The notes beneath the pieces are model-generated. The model was not told where the DNA came from. It saw only the letters and a program-made list of their open reading frames with translations, and ran no database searches. Source: SVEL01 sp045123575 (GTDB taxonomy: Bacteria > Bacillota > Clostridia > Lachnospirales > Lachnospiraceae). From it: a DNA stretch of 64,000 nucleotides. Location: the NCBI GenBank assembly GCA_045123575.1, contig JBGVKG010000064.1, positions 21,537-85,536 of the forward strand, written 5' to 3'. Both the position numbers and the translations under genes were made by a program. Below are positions 27,301 through 35,573 of this stretch, piece after piece. Each line of letters opens with the position of its first letter. Within the stretch, counting starts at the first letter, position 1.

Positions 27301-30300
27301 TAGAATGCACCATAATCTATACTTTCAAGTGTTGAAGGTAATACAATCTCCTCAAGAGCTGTAAGATTAGCAAATGCGTATGCACCGATTTTCTCAACAC
27401 CCTCTGGAATAATTACCTTTGTAACTGTTGAATCTCCGATGAACCACTGTTTTGTAACACTCTGGTCATCAAATAAGAGGTCTTCCTCTGTCTTTGCTAC
27501 ATAATCAAAGTTAGAGAATGCAAATGCACCAATTTCCTTAAGTGAAAGTCTAGTTGGAATAGTTACTACTCCTCCTAATCCATAGTAATGAGAAAGTGAA
27601 GCTCCCATTGTTATGAACTGGTCCTTAACCTCTACCGAAATTGTCTCTGAATAGTATGTGCTCTTTCCATCTAACAATACCTTTACTGTTATAGATGCAA
27701 AGCCCTCTGCTACTGCTGTAACAACACCTGATTCATTTACTGTTACAATATCTTCATTACTTGTCTCAAATGATAATGTTGTATCATTTGGGAAATATGC
27801 GTCCAATGTGCAGTTAAGTACAACTGACTCTGATGGATAAAGTGTTAAATCATATCCTGAAGTAAAGAAGTTTGTACTACCAGTATCACCGATTTCCTTC
27901 TCGTTACTGTCAAGAATGTAGTATGCCTTCATTGTGTAGAAGCCATCTACTCTGAATATATCAGCTACAGGCTTATCATACTTTCTATATCCCTCATCGC
28001 CCTCTTTTAATACAACAACCTCAAAAGTTACACTCTTTCCTGTTGTAGGGTCCTGAGCTTTTATTACTGCTTTTCCACTATTTACACCTACAAGCTTGTT
28101 GTTTACAACACGTACAACGCTTGGTCTTGATGATGTAAACTGAAGAAGTTCTGCCCATTCTGTTGATGGATAGATAAGTGGCTCTAATGAATATACCTCA
28201 TTAGGACTTATAACTAAACCTTCATCAAGGCTATCGAAATAGAAATCTGTATAATCAATAGGTAAGCCTATCTCGTATGTTGCATAGTTAAGTGCATAAT
28301 CATAAACAGTAAGTACAAATGTGTTCTTATTAATAGTATCTTCCTTTAACTGGTAGATATAATCTGTAAGTTCATATGTAACATATGTTGTACTGTTCTC
28401 CTGTGAATAAATAGGAGTCATGTACTGGCTAAATGGCTTAAGCTCTGGTATTGGATTACCATTCTCGTCCTGACCTGATACTATATAGCCAAGCTGACCT
28501 GACATCGCATAATGATTATCATATACTGCTACCTTTGCATAGAGACGATTCTTCTTCAATGTATTGTCATACTCATAGTAGAATTCAACGTCTGATACTG
28601 TTGGTGCCTCAAAGTCAATTGTTAATGGGAACTGGAATGTTGTCTTCTTATTTGTTGTAAGACCACCATCCTTACCATAATCTAAGTAACCTGTAAGAGT
28701 TACAGTATATTTGCTGTTATTCTTAAGATTGAAATCTAATGTATCAAACTCAATCTCAACATTTGCTGGATAGATAGAACCGCCATCACCATAAGACTTA
28801 CGCACATCTGTATCTGTTGTCTCGAATATAACTTCACCAGTTACATCATCAGTAATCTTTACTTCTATCTTCGCAGCATTTCTAAGTAAACCAGCCCATA
28901 CATAACGTAATGAGTGAATTGTTCCTTCCTGATTTGAAAGAGATACGTGTTCTCTCATAGCAGGAATAGCAATTTCTTCTGGGTTCTGAATGAAGTAATA
29001 TGAACCTAAGTAGCTTACATAGTCCTCGCTAACGCCACCGATTGGTCTTGTTGCGTAAGCATCAGGCTTAGTCTTATCTTCATCTGAAATACCATCATCT
29101 AACTCGTCTGGGTTAGTCTCATAGTAATCCTTATCCCAAAGTGGAGCTACTGTCCAATCTCCATAGAATGCAAGATATGGGATATTCAAATCTATGTCTG
29201 TACCCTTCTTAGCCTTAAGAGTAACGAAACCTTCTACATACATACCGTTCTCAAATGACTTATCAAGATACTTCTTATTTTCCTTTGTAAGAGATATCTT
29301 CATAGTTACAGTAGCATCCTTGCCACCATCAACTGTCACCTGTGAACCCTTAAGCTTTCCGCCGTCAACTGATAAAATCTCAATCTTAGCGCCATCTAAA
29401 ATAACTGATTCTTCTGTTACTGTTGTTAAACCAGCATTTGTCTTAGTATCACTTACGCCTTCTGTCATAACATAAGCACCAAGGTCGTATGTGAGTGATT
29501 TATTTCCAAAGTTGTTGATTGTAAACTTGAATTCGTAAACACCCTTCTTTGATGGATCATCACCAAGCTCAAGCTTAGTCTTATCCATTTCCTTACCATC
29601 TTTATCATATGTAGTAAGGTATGCAGTTGTCTTAATTGAGCTCATAAGATTTGCAAGACCTGCACCCTGCTTTCTTACGGCATAAGGATTACCATTCTTA
29701 CCTAACGCAATATCAGCTGTAGACATAAGAAGCTTGTATACCATAGCATTAACTGCTACTGGATCATTTGCAATATCCTTAAAATTCTCTACAACATACT
29801 GTCTAAGAAGAATAACAACACCTGCAAGGTTTGGACAAGCCATAGATGTTCCAGATAAACGGTCGTAACCACCACCTGTTACAGCTGAGAGAATACTTCC
29901 ACCGTGAGCTGTAATCTCTGGCTTAATTCCTAAATCAGGAGTTGGACCCCAAGAAGAGAAATCTGAGATAAATGGACCAGATGTCTGGTCAACGCTTATC
30001 TTTAACTTTCCATTTCCCTTTGCAGCTAACATCTCACCTTCATCCTGCGAGATAGAACATACTGCCAATGTTGTTGTACCAACATTCATCTTGATATCAC
30101 CAGATACATTATTGTAAATGATAATACCAGCAGCACCCTGCTCCTGTGCTATGATAGCCTTCTCCTCGAAAGTATTAGAACCTCTTCTAACGAGAACTAT
30201 CTTATTTTTAACGTCAAGTCCTGTATAGTCGGCTGTACGACCTACACCAGGAATAACTACATATTCGATCTCTGCCGACTTCTTATCTCCAAGTAGAGTT

Positions 30301-31712
30301 GCTACGAAGTCCTTTTCATCACCAGAAGCACTGTTAGCCTCTGTGAAGTAAATGATTGTCTTACCATACTTTAAGTAAGGTGTCTCAACACCACTGATAG
30401 ATGCTACTGACATAACACCCTTGTATGTTGATGGTGAACCAACTGTACCTGTATCTGGATTAGATGTAAGACCTAAGTTACCATTTGCCTCTGAACCATA
30501 TGCTGAGCTGTAGCTGTTTGATGCAGCTACAATCATGCTGATACCAGCATCTCTGATCTTGTCATATACTCCATTCATCATCTCTTCATCTGACTCACGG
30601 CTAAATCCGCAAGCTGTACCGAGAGACATGTTAATAACATCTACACCTAAAACAACACAATCCTCAAGTGCTGTAAGTATCCAAGACGCAACCGCTGTAT
30701 CATATACGTCAGAGAATATCTTCATAGATACAAGCTGTGCATTAGGTGCTACACCTCTTATTGTATCATCATTACCAACTATAACACCTGATACGTGTGT
30801 ACCGTGATTATTGTGTGTTGCATATACATCAGGATCCTTGTCTGCATAGTCGAAACCATATGGAACCTTTTCATTGATGTATACATTATCAGCAGTAAGA
30901 CCTGTCATAAGAGTACTAGCCACTGTATCATTGATCACCTTAGATACATCATCATATGTAAGTCCAAGCTTCTTTGATGTAAAGTTGTTTGGCGAGAATG
31001 CTGAGTGATTAGACTCCAAACCTGTATCCAATACAGCAACTACCATTCCTGTTCCATCATATCCTGAATCTGAGCTATCGAATATACCTGTATCAAATAC
31101 ATTAACCTTATTCTCTACAAGTTCTGTCTTAGCTACCTTATATACCTCACTTACGATAACACCTGTTCTATCATCAAGTGATTGACAAGTTGCCTTAAAA
31201 TCACCAGCCTTGATAGTTATTTCAAAACCACTAAGAAGTCTTGAATAATCGCTACCAGTTTTGTACGCAACTCCTTTTTCATCTAATTTACTAAGTATCT
31301 CTGCTTTTTTCTCAGCGATTTTAGCCTCAATATCTGCTGCTTCATCACTAGTGAGAGCATACTCAGCAAAGCTCATAACTCTATCTGTCCCCTCGTAGGC
31401 ATCCATCAGATTCATAACATCAACTGTGATTATGACTGATATTTCTTCGCTATCCTTAATATGTCCAGGTAATTCTAATACCTTTGACGAATCAAGAAAC
31501 TTTTCATAATCAATCTTGATGTCCTCTACCTTCTGAATAGAAGATGCCTCGTGCTTTGAACCATTATTGCCTAATACGGATGATAATCCATTAGAAGTAT
31601 TGTGGCCCAAAACTCCAGCCAATGGTGAAACCACTGCTTCAGAAATCATCGCTGATACTATAAGTAATGCTGCTGCACCCTTAAGTACCTTTGAAAGCAT
31701 TTTCTTCTTCAT
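24294..31712 (-). CDS. Membrane-anchored subtilase with BspA-type leucine-rich repeats
   Basis: Giant exported serine protease, about 2472 residues. A signal peptide (MKKKMLSKVLKGAAALLIVSA) is followed by a propeptide and the S8 catalytic domain: Asp229 in VLDTG, His303 in NHGTHVSG, Ser623 in LSGTSMACP. A PA insert lies at about 480-570 (IVLVRRGSNTF, GAAGIIIYNN). Then come Fn3-like lactocepin-type domains, Big_2-like domains (VVRVVNNKLVGVNSGKAVIKA, VTAVAEGFASITV), and a long array of BspA/LRR_5 repeats (many copies of IGEYAFA, LTSITLG) from about 1390 to 2200. A C-terminal span (GLIIALVVLIIVLAITVSYYLF) precedes a Lys/Ala/Glu-rich cytoplasmic tail of about 80 residues. I start at ATG 31712, where the signal peptide begins; the upstream frame has no signal. 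First gene of the opp operon, so peptides it releases are probably imported by Opp. Confidence 0.92.
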   Translation of the reverse strand: MKKKMLSKVLKGAAALLIVSAMISEAVVSPLAGVLGHNTSNGLSSVLGNNGSKHEASSIQKVEDIKIDYEKFLDSSKVLELPGHIKDSEEISVIITVDVMNLMDAYEGTDRVMSFAEYALTSDEAADIEAKIAEKKAEILSKLDEKGVAYKTGSDYSRLLSGFEITIKAGDFKATCQSLDDRTGVIVSEVYKVAKTELVENKVNVFDTGIFDSSDSGYDGTGMVVAVLDTGLESNHSAFSPNNFTSKKLGLTYDDVSKVINDTVASTLMTGLTADNVYINEKVPYGFDYADKDPDVYATHNNHGTHVSGVIVGNDDTIRGVAPNAQLVSMKIFSDVYDTAVASWILTALEDCVVLGVDVINMSLGTACGFSRESDEEMMNGVYDKIRDAGISMIVAASNSYSSAYGSEANGNLGLTSNPDTGTVGSPSTYKGVMSVASISGVETPYLKYGKTIIYFTEANSASGDEKDFVATLLGDKKSAEIEYVVIPGVGRTADYTGLDVKNKIVLVRRGSNTFEEKAIIAQEQGAAGIIIYNNVSGDIKMNVGTTTLAVCSISQDEGEMLAAKGNGKLKISVDQTSGPFISDFSSWGPTPDLGIKPEITAHGGSILSAVTGGGYDRLSGTSMACPNLAGVVILLRQYVVENFKDIANDPVAVNAMVYKLLMSTADIALGKNGNPYAVRKQGAGLANLMSSIKTTAYLTTYDKDGKEMDKTKLELGDDPSKKGVYEFKFTINNFGNKSLTYDLGAYVMTEGVSDTKTNAGLTTVTEESVILDGAKIEILSVDGGKLKGSQVTVDGGKDATVTMKISLTKENKKYLDKSFENGMYVEGFVTLKAKKGTDIDLNIPYLAFYGDWTVAPLWDKDYYETNPDELDDGISDEDKTKPDAYATRPIGGVSEDYVSYLGSYYFIQNPEEIAIPAMREHVSLSNQEGTIHSLRYVWAGLLRNAAKIEVKITDDVTGEVIFETTDTDVRKSYGDGGSIYPANVEIEFDTLDFNLKNNSKYTVTLTGYLDYGKDGGLTTNKKTTFQFPLTIDFEAPTVSDVEFYYEYDNTLKKNRLYAKVAVYDNHYAMSGQLGYIVSGQDENGNPIPELKPFSQYMTPIYSQENSTTYVTYELTDYIYQLKEDTINKNTFVLTVYDYALNYATYEIGLPIDYTDFYFDSLDEGLVISPNEVYSLEPLIYPSTEWAELLQFTSSRPSVVRVVNNKLVGVNSGKAVIKAQDPTTGKSVTFEVVVLKEGDEGYRKYDKPVADIFRVDGFYTMKAYYILDSNEKEIGDTGSTNFFTSGYDLTLYPSESVVLNCTLDAYFPNDTTLSFETSNEDIVTVNESGVVTAVAEGFASITVKVLLDGKSTYYSETISVEVKDQFITMGASLSHYYGLGGVVTIPTRLSLKEIGAFAFSNFDYVAKTEEDLLFDDQSVTKQWFIGDSTVTKVIIPEGVEKIGAYAFANLTALEEIVLPSTLESIDYGAFYGCTALEKISFSGENNLKIINQNAFENCNLKGTLDLSKAFVISDYAFAGNQRLEEVITADKLISIGQYAFAGCKKLTNVTITVDTVKYGAYCFTGCESLTSFYVNASVLPEGMFYECKSMTSVKIGPNVNDIEPFAFRDTKIALFEIDSANKAFKVQNADYVISADGTKLIAVSPVVAGEFTASNIGNASVSVIAKGAFSHNTKITSVVLDKVTSVGEYGLASNKALTSITLGTLTNIGEYAFFEAGITKLPAMAEGVQIPNYAFACTALTSVAIPDGMVIGEGAFSDCLNMTNIVIGNNVTIGNHAFSTDKDKAFKTLYYTEGGKRYYYYEFASALNSLTIGENAKIGENAFAYAASIKNITLGANAEIGKMAFYNAVSLENIDLSKALTIGDYAFSGDVYYICLDENMTVAAVSKDGQYIYSYHGPALKSVNLSSATSIGKNSFSYCRDMKSVVLGSGITVIPEYAFAGCIKLESVNLENVKTIEQYGFMETDLRNVDVSATETIGDYGFVSNKNLSGLKLNPNGVDIGEGTFSYCEKLSKVENIQFAKNIGEYAFAYTTITNVDLSGAVSIGTHAFIKEKLTPFTVKLGANLEKLGDNPFAMCKIEPFHIVETENFAGIDYNKKIYTFDISEKVKVVDGSLYCIIDTGYELITYAGTNNTNVNILEDTVRITSMAFAGSDVEIVTLPYTVASIGHKAFYGCDKLDIMTFASYNAPILEEEFDPAYYNSLEHIPGSGDYGNYTDYDGTEKKIVGMNLIPFYMWNVSSEMFSNVFYGANFVDYVGYVEDKMIMIRPVNGQNYDSYVMDQYFDIILDGSTAADKITLAAIKAIKAIPERVTYNDKALVEAARAAYSKIATTEQQALVKNYSDLITAEQRIKALTPADEDKTGPENKADNTGLIIALVVLIIVLAITVSYYLFRPQIDDAVKAYLADRKDPEKKAKRAADKAAKKETAAKKTAEKKAAKKEADAAKKAAKAEKKAVNEAEEASEEGDSNEKEN

Positions 31713-31769
31713 TTGTCTACAACCTCTCTCTTGTTTAGTTCTTAAATTTTTATTTACGCAATCCGTATT

Positions 31770-31798
31770 ATTATACCTTGTATACATAAAAAAAGCAA
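31770..31798 (-). promoter_or_regulatory. Sigma-A promoter of the protease-opp operon
   Basis: Minus strand TTGCTT, 17-base spacer, perfect TATAAT, 58 bases before ATG 31712. It supports the shorter protease start, since ATG 31820 lies upstream of this promoter. Confidence 0.65.
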
Positions 31799-31911
31799 GA
31801 TTATTCGACATATTCCGCAAACTTTATTGGTGTTTTCACTTTATCTGCAAGTCTATGTGATAGCTATGTGAACGTTACCTGATTTTTACATATTATTCCC
31901 CTAGTCAATAA

Positions 31912-31940
31912 TTTACTTTACATGGAATCTATGGTATAAT
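31912..31940 (+). promoter_or_regulatory. Sigma-A promoter of the redox module
   Basis: TTTACT, 17-base spacer, perfect TATAAT, 63 bases before ATG 32003. Confidence 0.6.
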
Positions 31941-32002
31941 ATTTGAGTTAAATAGACTTACGTAATCAAAACAATCAAACAAAACTTCTACGGAGGAATA
32001 CT

Positions 32003-32827
32003 ATGACAAATGAAAATAGTATTGATGCTTCTAAAAAGCGTCAATCAACGTTGCAACGAGCACATTTCATATATGCCGTATGTCTAAGTATAGTTATAGT
32101 TATTACTGGTATATGCTTTATTACTGCCTGTATCGGTATATATAACTCTGGAAACAAGCAGCCATTCACAAGAGAAAGCGTTGCTACTGCTTTTGCAAGC
32201 ATCTCTATCCCTGTGTATATATGTACTGTTATGACTATTGGCGGCATTATTTTTGATATTGTATCAAAAACAGACAGCGTTAAATCTCGACCTAGCAAGC
32301 CTTATGCTGCTATATTGAAGAAAGCATATACAACAAGAACATTTTCGGAATGTGATGATGTTGTTCGTTCACAAATTACAAAAGAACAAAATTCAAGAAA
32401 GATACATTCCATTATAAGAACTGTTTTATTTTGCACTGCTAGTATTGTCTTTCTTGCGTATGGTACAAATTCAGATAATTTTCATCAAGTCGAAATTACT
32501 GACTCAATGATTAATGCTATGTTTGTACTATTGCCTTGCTTAATCGTTTGTTTTGCATACGGACTTTTTACAGTTATTTATTGTGAAAAGAGTATGGAAC
32601 GAGAGCTTGCACTTGTTAAATCTCTTCCAACAGCTACATCTATACCCGACAGCATTGAGGCAACAAAAGATAAAAACACTACTTCTAGTAAACTTATACT
32701 TTTTGTTAGAATAGCATTATTGATATTTGGTGTAATCATATTGATTTACGGTTACATGACAGGTGGTACTATGGATGTTTTGACAAAGGCTATCAACATC
32801 TGCACAGAATGTATAGGATTGGGGTGA
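32003..32827 (+). CDS. Membrane protein with C-terminal CxxC (CD1871A-like) tail
   Basis: A 274-residue protein with about five hydrophobic spans (near 20-45, 70-92, 137-158, 170-192, 230-250). The last 20 residues (MDVLTKAINICTECIGLG) match the short clostridial 'CD1871A family CXXC motif' peptide, with Cys267 and Cys270. In other clostridia that motif is usually a separate tiny protein beside redox genes (family knowledge); here it forms the tail of a larger membrane protein. It ends 5 bp before the ferredoxin-thioredoxin gene, so the two are cotranscribed and the CxxC may exchange electrons with that protein. GGAGGAA precedes the ATG. Confidence 0.72.
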   Translation: MTNENSIDASKKRQSTLQRAHFIYAVCLSIVIVITGICFITACIGIYNSGNKQPFTRESVATAFASISIPVYICTVMTIGGIIFDIVSKTDSVKSRPSKPYAAILKKAYTTRTFSECDDVVRSQITKEQNSRKIHSIIRTVLFCTASIVFLAYGTNSDNFHQVEITDSMINAMFVLLPCLIVCFAYGLFTVIYCEKSMERELALVKSLPTATSIPDSIEATKDKNTTSSKLILFVRIALLIFGVIILIYGYMTGGTMDVLTKAINICTECIGLG

Positions 32828-32832
32828 TATAG

Positions 32833-34320
32833 ATGAGCAAGATAAAAGATACTATTATAAGAATCCTTCCTAGCAAAAGAAAGATTATTCAGCTATACGC
32901 TGCTGTTCTTTTTAATGTAAATTTCAAAGGATTTATTACTGGAAATATTTATAAAGGCGATTCAAAGAAAATGTGTCTGCCTGGACTAAACTGCTACTCT
33001 TGCCCTGGTGCTGTGGGTGCATGTCCATTAGGTTCTCTACAAGGTTCTTTCAGTGCTGACAGAAGTACCTTATACTATGTATGTGGCATATTAGTTTTGT
33101 ATGGATTATTATTAGGACGTATGATATGCGGATGGTTTTGTCCATTTGGCCTTATACAAGAGCTTTTATATAAGATAAAAACTCCTAAGCTTAAGAAAAG
33201 CAAGGTGACACGCCTACTTTCATACCTTAAGTATGTTATATTGGCATTCTTTGTATTTATAGTTCCTATAATGTACGCATTCAGAGATACGCCATTACCT
33301 ACATTTTGTAAGTACATATGCCCTGCCGGCACACTTGAAGGTGGCATAGGGCTCTTATCAAATAAAGTAAACGAAAGCTATTTCGCAATGTTGGGACCTC
33401 TTTTTACATGGAAATTCCTTCTTATGATAAGCTTTATAGTTGGATGTGTATTTGTCTTCAGATTATTCTGTAGATTTATCTGTCCATTAGGTGCATTATA
33501 TGGTTTCTTCAATAAATTCTCATTCTTTGGAGTGAAAGTTCAAGATTCAAAGTGTACTGACTGCAATCTATGCGTTGCTCACTGTAAGATGGATATTAAA
33601 AAGCCTGGTGACCATGAATGTATCGGTTGTGGCGAATGTGTTAAGGTCTGCCCTACAAAGGCTATACTTTGGAAAGGTCCAAAGATACTAAATCAAAATA
33701 TGGACAACACAGAAAATGCTGCTAAAAACAAAAAAATTCGTTTCATCACAAGATGTATATCTTCAGTGGTGCTTGTTGTTCTTTTAGTAGTATTTGCGAT
33801 AAATATTTGGAACGAACAAAAAACTTCATCATCTATTATTGATTCAGGACAATCAAACGTAGGTGACCAGACTGTTGGAAATAACATTGGAAATCTTTGT
33901 CCAGGATACGATTTGAACATCGTAACTAAGGATGATATTACATCGGATACTATAAATCCTGTAAAAACTGGCAAGATAACAATCATTAACTTCTGGGGAA
34001 CATGGTGTACTCCTTGCGTTAATGAACTCCCTTACTTCGACAGAATTGCTTCAGAGTATAAAGATGATGTAACTGTTATAGCGATACATACAAATATGGC
34101 TAATCAAACCGAAGCTGAGTACCTTGCAAATCATTATGCTGATTCAGATATTATATTTGCTACAGACATAGAAGGCGAAGGCTACTACACAACTCTCGGA
34201 GGACGAGATACATATCCTTATACAGTTATCTTAGATGAAAACGGCATCATACTTCACAAGATTGTGACTGCCCTTGAATATGAAGACTTAAAAGAATATG
34301 TCGAGGACGAATTAAAGTAA
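32833..34320 (+). CDS. NapH-like membrane ferredoxin fused to TlpA-type thioredoxin
   Basis: Predicted to pass electrons across the membrane to an extracytoplasmic thiol. 495 residues. Residues 1-230 are a NapH/CcoG-like membrane domain with Cys motifs CLPGLNCYSCPGAVGACPLG (48-67), CGWFCPFG (99-106) and CRFICPLG (213-220). A double 4Fe-4S ferredoxin follows: CTDCNLCVAHC (241-251) and CIGCGECVKVCP (263-274). After a further span (about 306-324) comes a TlpA/ResA-like redoxin, FWGTWCTPCVNELP, with Cys392 and Cys395; the cis-Pro region YPYTVI is present. Ferredoxin and redoxin in one chain is the notable point. It ends at a strong terminator. Confidence 0.88.
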   Translation: MSKIKDTIIRILPSKRKIIQLYAAVLFNVNFKGFITGNIYKGDSKKMCLPGLNCYSCPGAVGACPLGSLQGSFSADRSTLYYVCGILVLYGLLLGRMICGWFCPFGLIQELLYKIKTPKLKKSKVTRLLSYLKYVILAFFVFIVPIMYAFRDTPLPTFCKYICPAGTLEGGIGLLSNKVNESYFAMLGPLFTWKFLLMISFIVGCVFVFRLFCRFICPLGALYGFFNKFSFFGVKVQDSKCTDCNLCVAHCKMDIKKPGDHECIGCGECVKVCPTKAILWKGPKILNQNMDNTENAAKNKKIRFITRCISSVVLVVLLVVFAINIWNEQKTSSSIIDSGQSNVGDQTVGNNIGNLCPGYDLNIVTKDDITSDTINPVKTGKITIINFWGTWCTPCVNELPYFDRIASEYKDDVTVIAIHTNMANQTEAEYLANHYADSDIIFATDIEGEGYYTTLGGRDTYPYTVILDENGIILHKIVTALEYEDLKEYVEDELK

Positions 34321-34336
34321 ATTAAACAAAATTTTT

Positions 34337-34366
34337 GGCTGGGTCATTTGACCCAGCCATTCTTTT
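34337..34366. terminator. Terminator after the redox module
   Basis: Perfect 10-bp stem GGCTGGGTCA / TGACCCAGCC with a 2-base loop, followed by ATTCTTTT on + and AAAAATTTTG-type T-run on -; it may serve both convergent genes. Confidence 0.85.
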
Positions 34367-34378
34367 GTACCATATATG

Positions 34379-35380
34379 CTATTTCATTTTTTGTACAAAC
34401 TCTTCTACCGATAATGCGGCAGATGCATTAAGTAACCACTCTTTTAAAATAACATCTCGTTTTTCACTCATAATTTGTTCTAGCAAATTATCAGATAAAA
34501 CTCCTTTCGTTTCCAAAATAGAAAGTATAGACTGAGTTATTCCTTGAGCTATCCCTTGGGCTATTCCATCGTTATGTATTTTTTCACTCTCCATCTCTAA
34601 TACTTTACCACCGCCCATAAGATTCACCTCACGTTTAATATTCTCACTATCACCAGCCACAACTTCAATTAATCGAGTTGTAAGACTTAACAAATCGTGT
34701 AGATAATTATAATCTATTTTTTCGTGAGCTTCAAGTCCTAATAAACAATCATATATATCTTTATAATCATCTACAAGCTTTTGCAACTCACTCTCCTGCT
34801 TATCTATTTCCTTTAATCTTTTTTCAAAACGTAAAATATAATAAGGGATAAAAAATAATAGATTCTTGTTGAAAATCTCTTCTTTTGTATAATCTTGTAC
34901 CTTTACGACTGGCACTGTATAATTTGCCGATGAACCATCTGGCATAATCAATTTGACCTTCAGTTTATCTGGTGATTTTGAATTATGACGCAAAAACAAT
35001 ACTGCTGATTCAGGAAATCTCAAAACAGCTCTATCTTCCTCCCTCTCCCAATTTGATAATGCTACATGAAAATCATACTCTATCATGCGTATCTCCATAC
35101 CATTCTTTGGATTACTCTCACATTCAATATGATAAAGTCTGCTTCTTATCTTTATACAGCTGTCCGTAACTCTCTTTATGGTCTTTCCGTCGCTTTCCAC
35201 TATGTAATGCTCGTTAGATATAAGCGTAATATCCTCAGACATTTCATAATCTGTTTTAAATATCTCATTTATCACAGGTATAATAAGTTTTTGACATCTT
35301 TCTAGCAATGTTCTAAATACATCATCATAAGGTGTACCTGTCATATCTGTTATTAATATTCTATTTTCTTTATTTTTCAT
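34379..35380 (-). CDS. Rpn/PD-(D/E)XK-type nuclease family protein
   Basis: Member of the recombination-promoting nuclease/PD-(D/E)XK transposase-like family that is multicopy in Lachnospiraceae genomes. Residues 10-25 (ITDMTGTPYDDVFR) are the family opening; the nuclease core shows Asp73 (RVTDSCIKI) and Glu86/Glu88 (YHIECES), with MIEYDFHVAL following. The C-terminal third is helical and has the short repeat GIAQGIAQGI, common in this family. 333 residues is full length. It has its own promoter and is flanked by terminators, so it is a stand-alone gene. No inverted repeats that would make it a mobile unit were seen. Confidence 0.82.
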   Translation of the reverse strand: MKNKENRILITDMTGTPYDDVFRTLLERCQKLIIPVINEIFKTDYEMSEDITLISNEHYIVESDGKTIKRVTDSCIKIRSRLYHIECESNPKNGMEIRMIEYDFHVALSNWEREEDRAVLRFPESAVLFLRHNSKSPDKLKVKLIMPDGSSANYTVPVVKVQDYTKEEIFNKNLLFFIPYYILRFEKRLKEIDKQESELQKLVDDYKDIYDCLLGLEAHEKIDYNYLHDLLSLTTRLIEVVAGDSENIKREVNLMGGGKVLEMESEKIHNDGIAQGIAQGITQSILSILETKGVLSDNLLEQIMSEKRDVILKEWLLNASAALSVEEFVQKMK

Positions 35381-35475
35381 ATATTTCTCCTATATAAATT
35401 AATTACATATCTTGTTTTTATGGGAATATAAGCGAAAAATAAGCACAACAATATTTATGAAATAAAGATATACAT

Positions 35476-35504
35476 ATTATACCACAATACACACCATATT
35501 GAAA
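35476..35504 (-). promoter_or_regulatory. Sigma-A promoter for the Rpn-type gene
   Basis: Minus strand TTTCAA, 17-base spacer, TATAAT preceded by TGG (extended -10). The 5' leader is about 95 bases. Confidence 0.55.
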
Positions 35505-35505
35505 T

Positions 35506-35538
35506 AAAAAAACCTTGAGGGCGATTACACCCTCAAGG
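35506..35538 (-). terminator. Intrinsic terminator of the repeat-rich surface protein gene
   Basis: Perfect 9-bp stem CCTTGAGGG / CCCTCAAGG with an 8-base loop, followed leftward by TTTTTTT. Confidence 0.88.
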
Positions 35539-35573
35539 AAATATTTACTAAATCTATTAAAACAACTTAATGT

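Noticed and set aside
24900..27600. CRISPR-like or tandem DNA repeat array
   Set aside because: The periodicity comes from codons of BspA-type leucine-rich repeats within one open reading frame; repeat units are not identical and there are no spacers.
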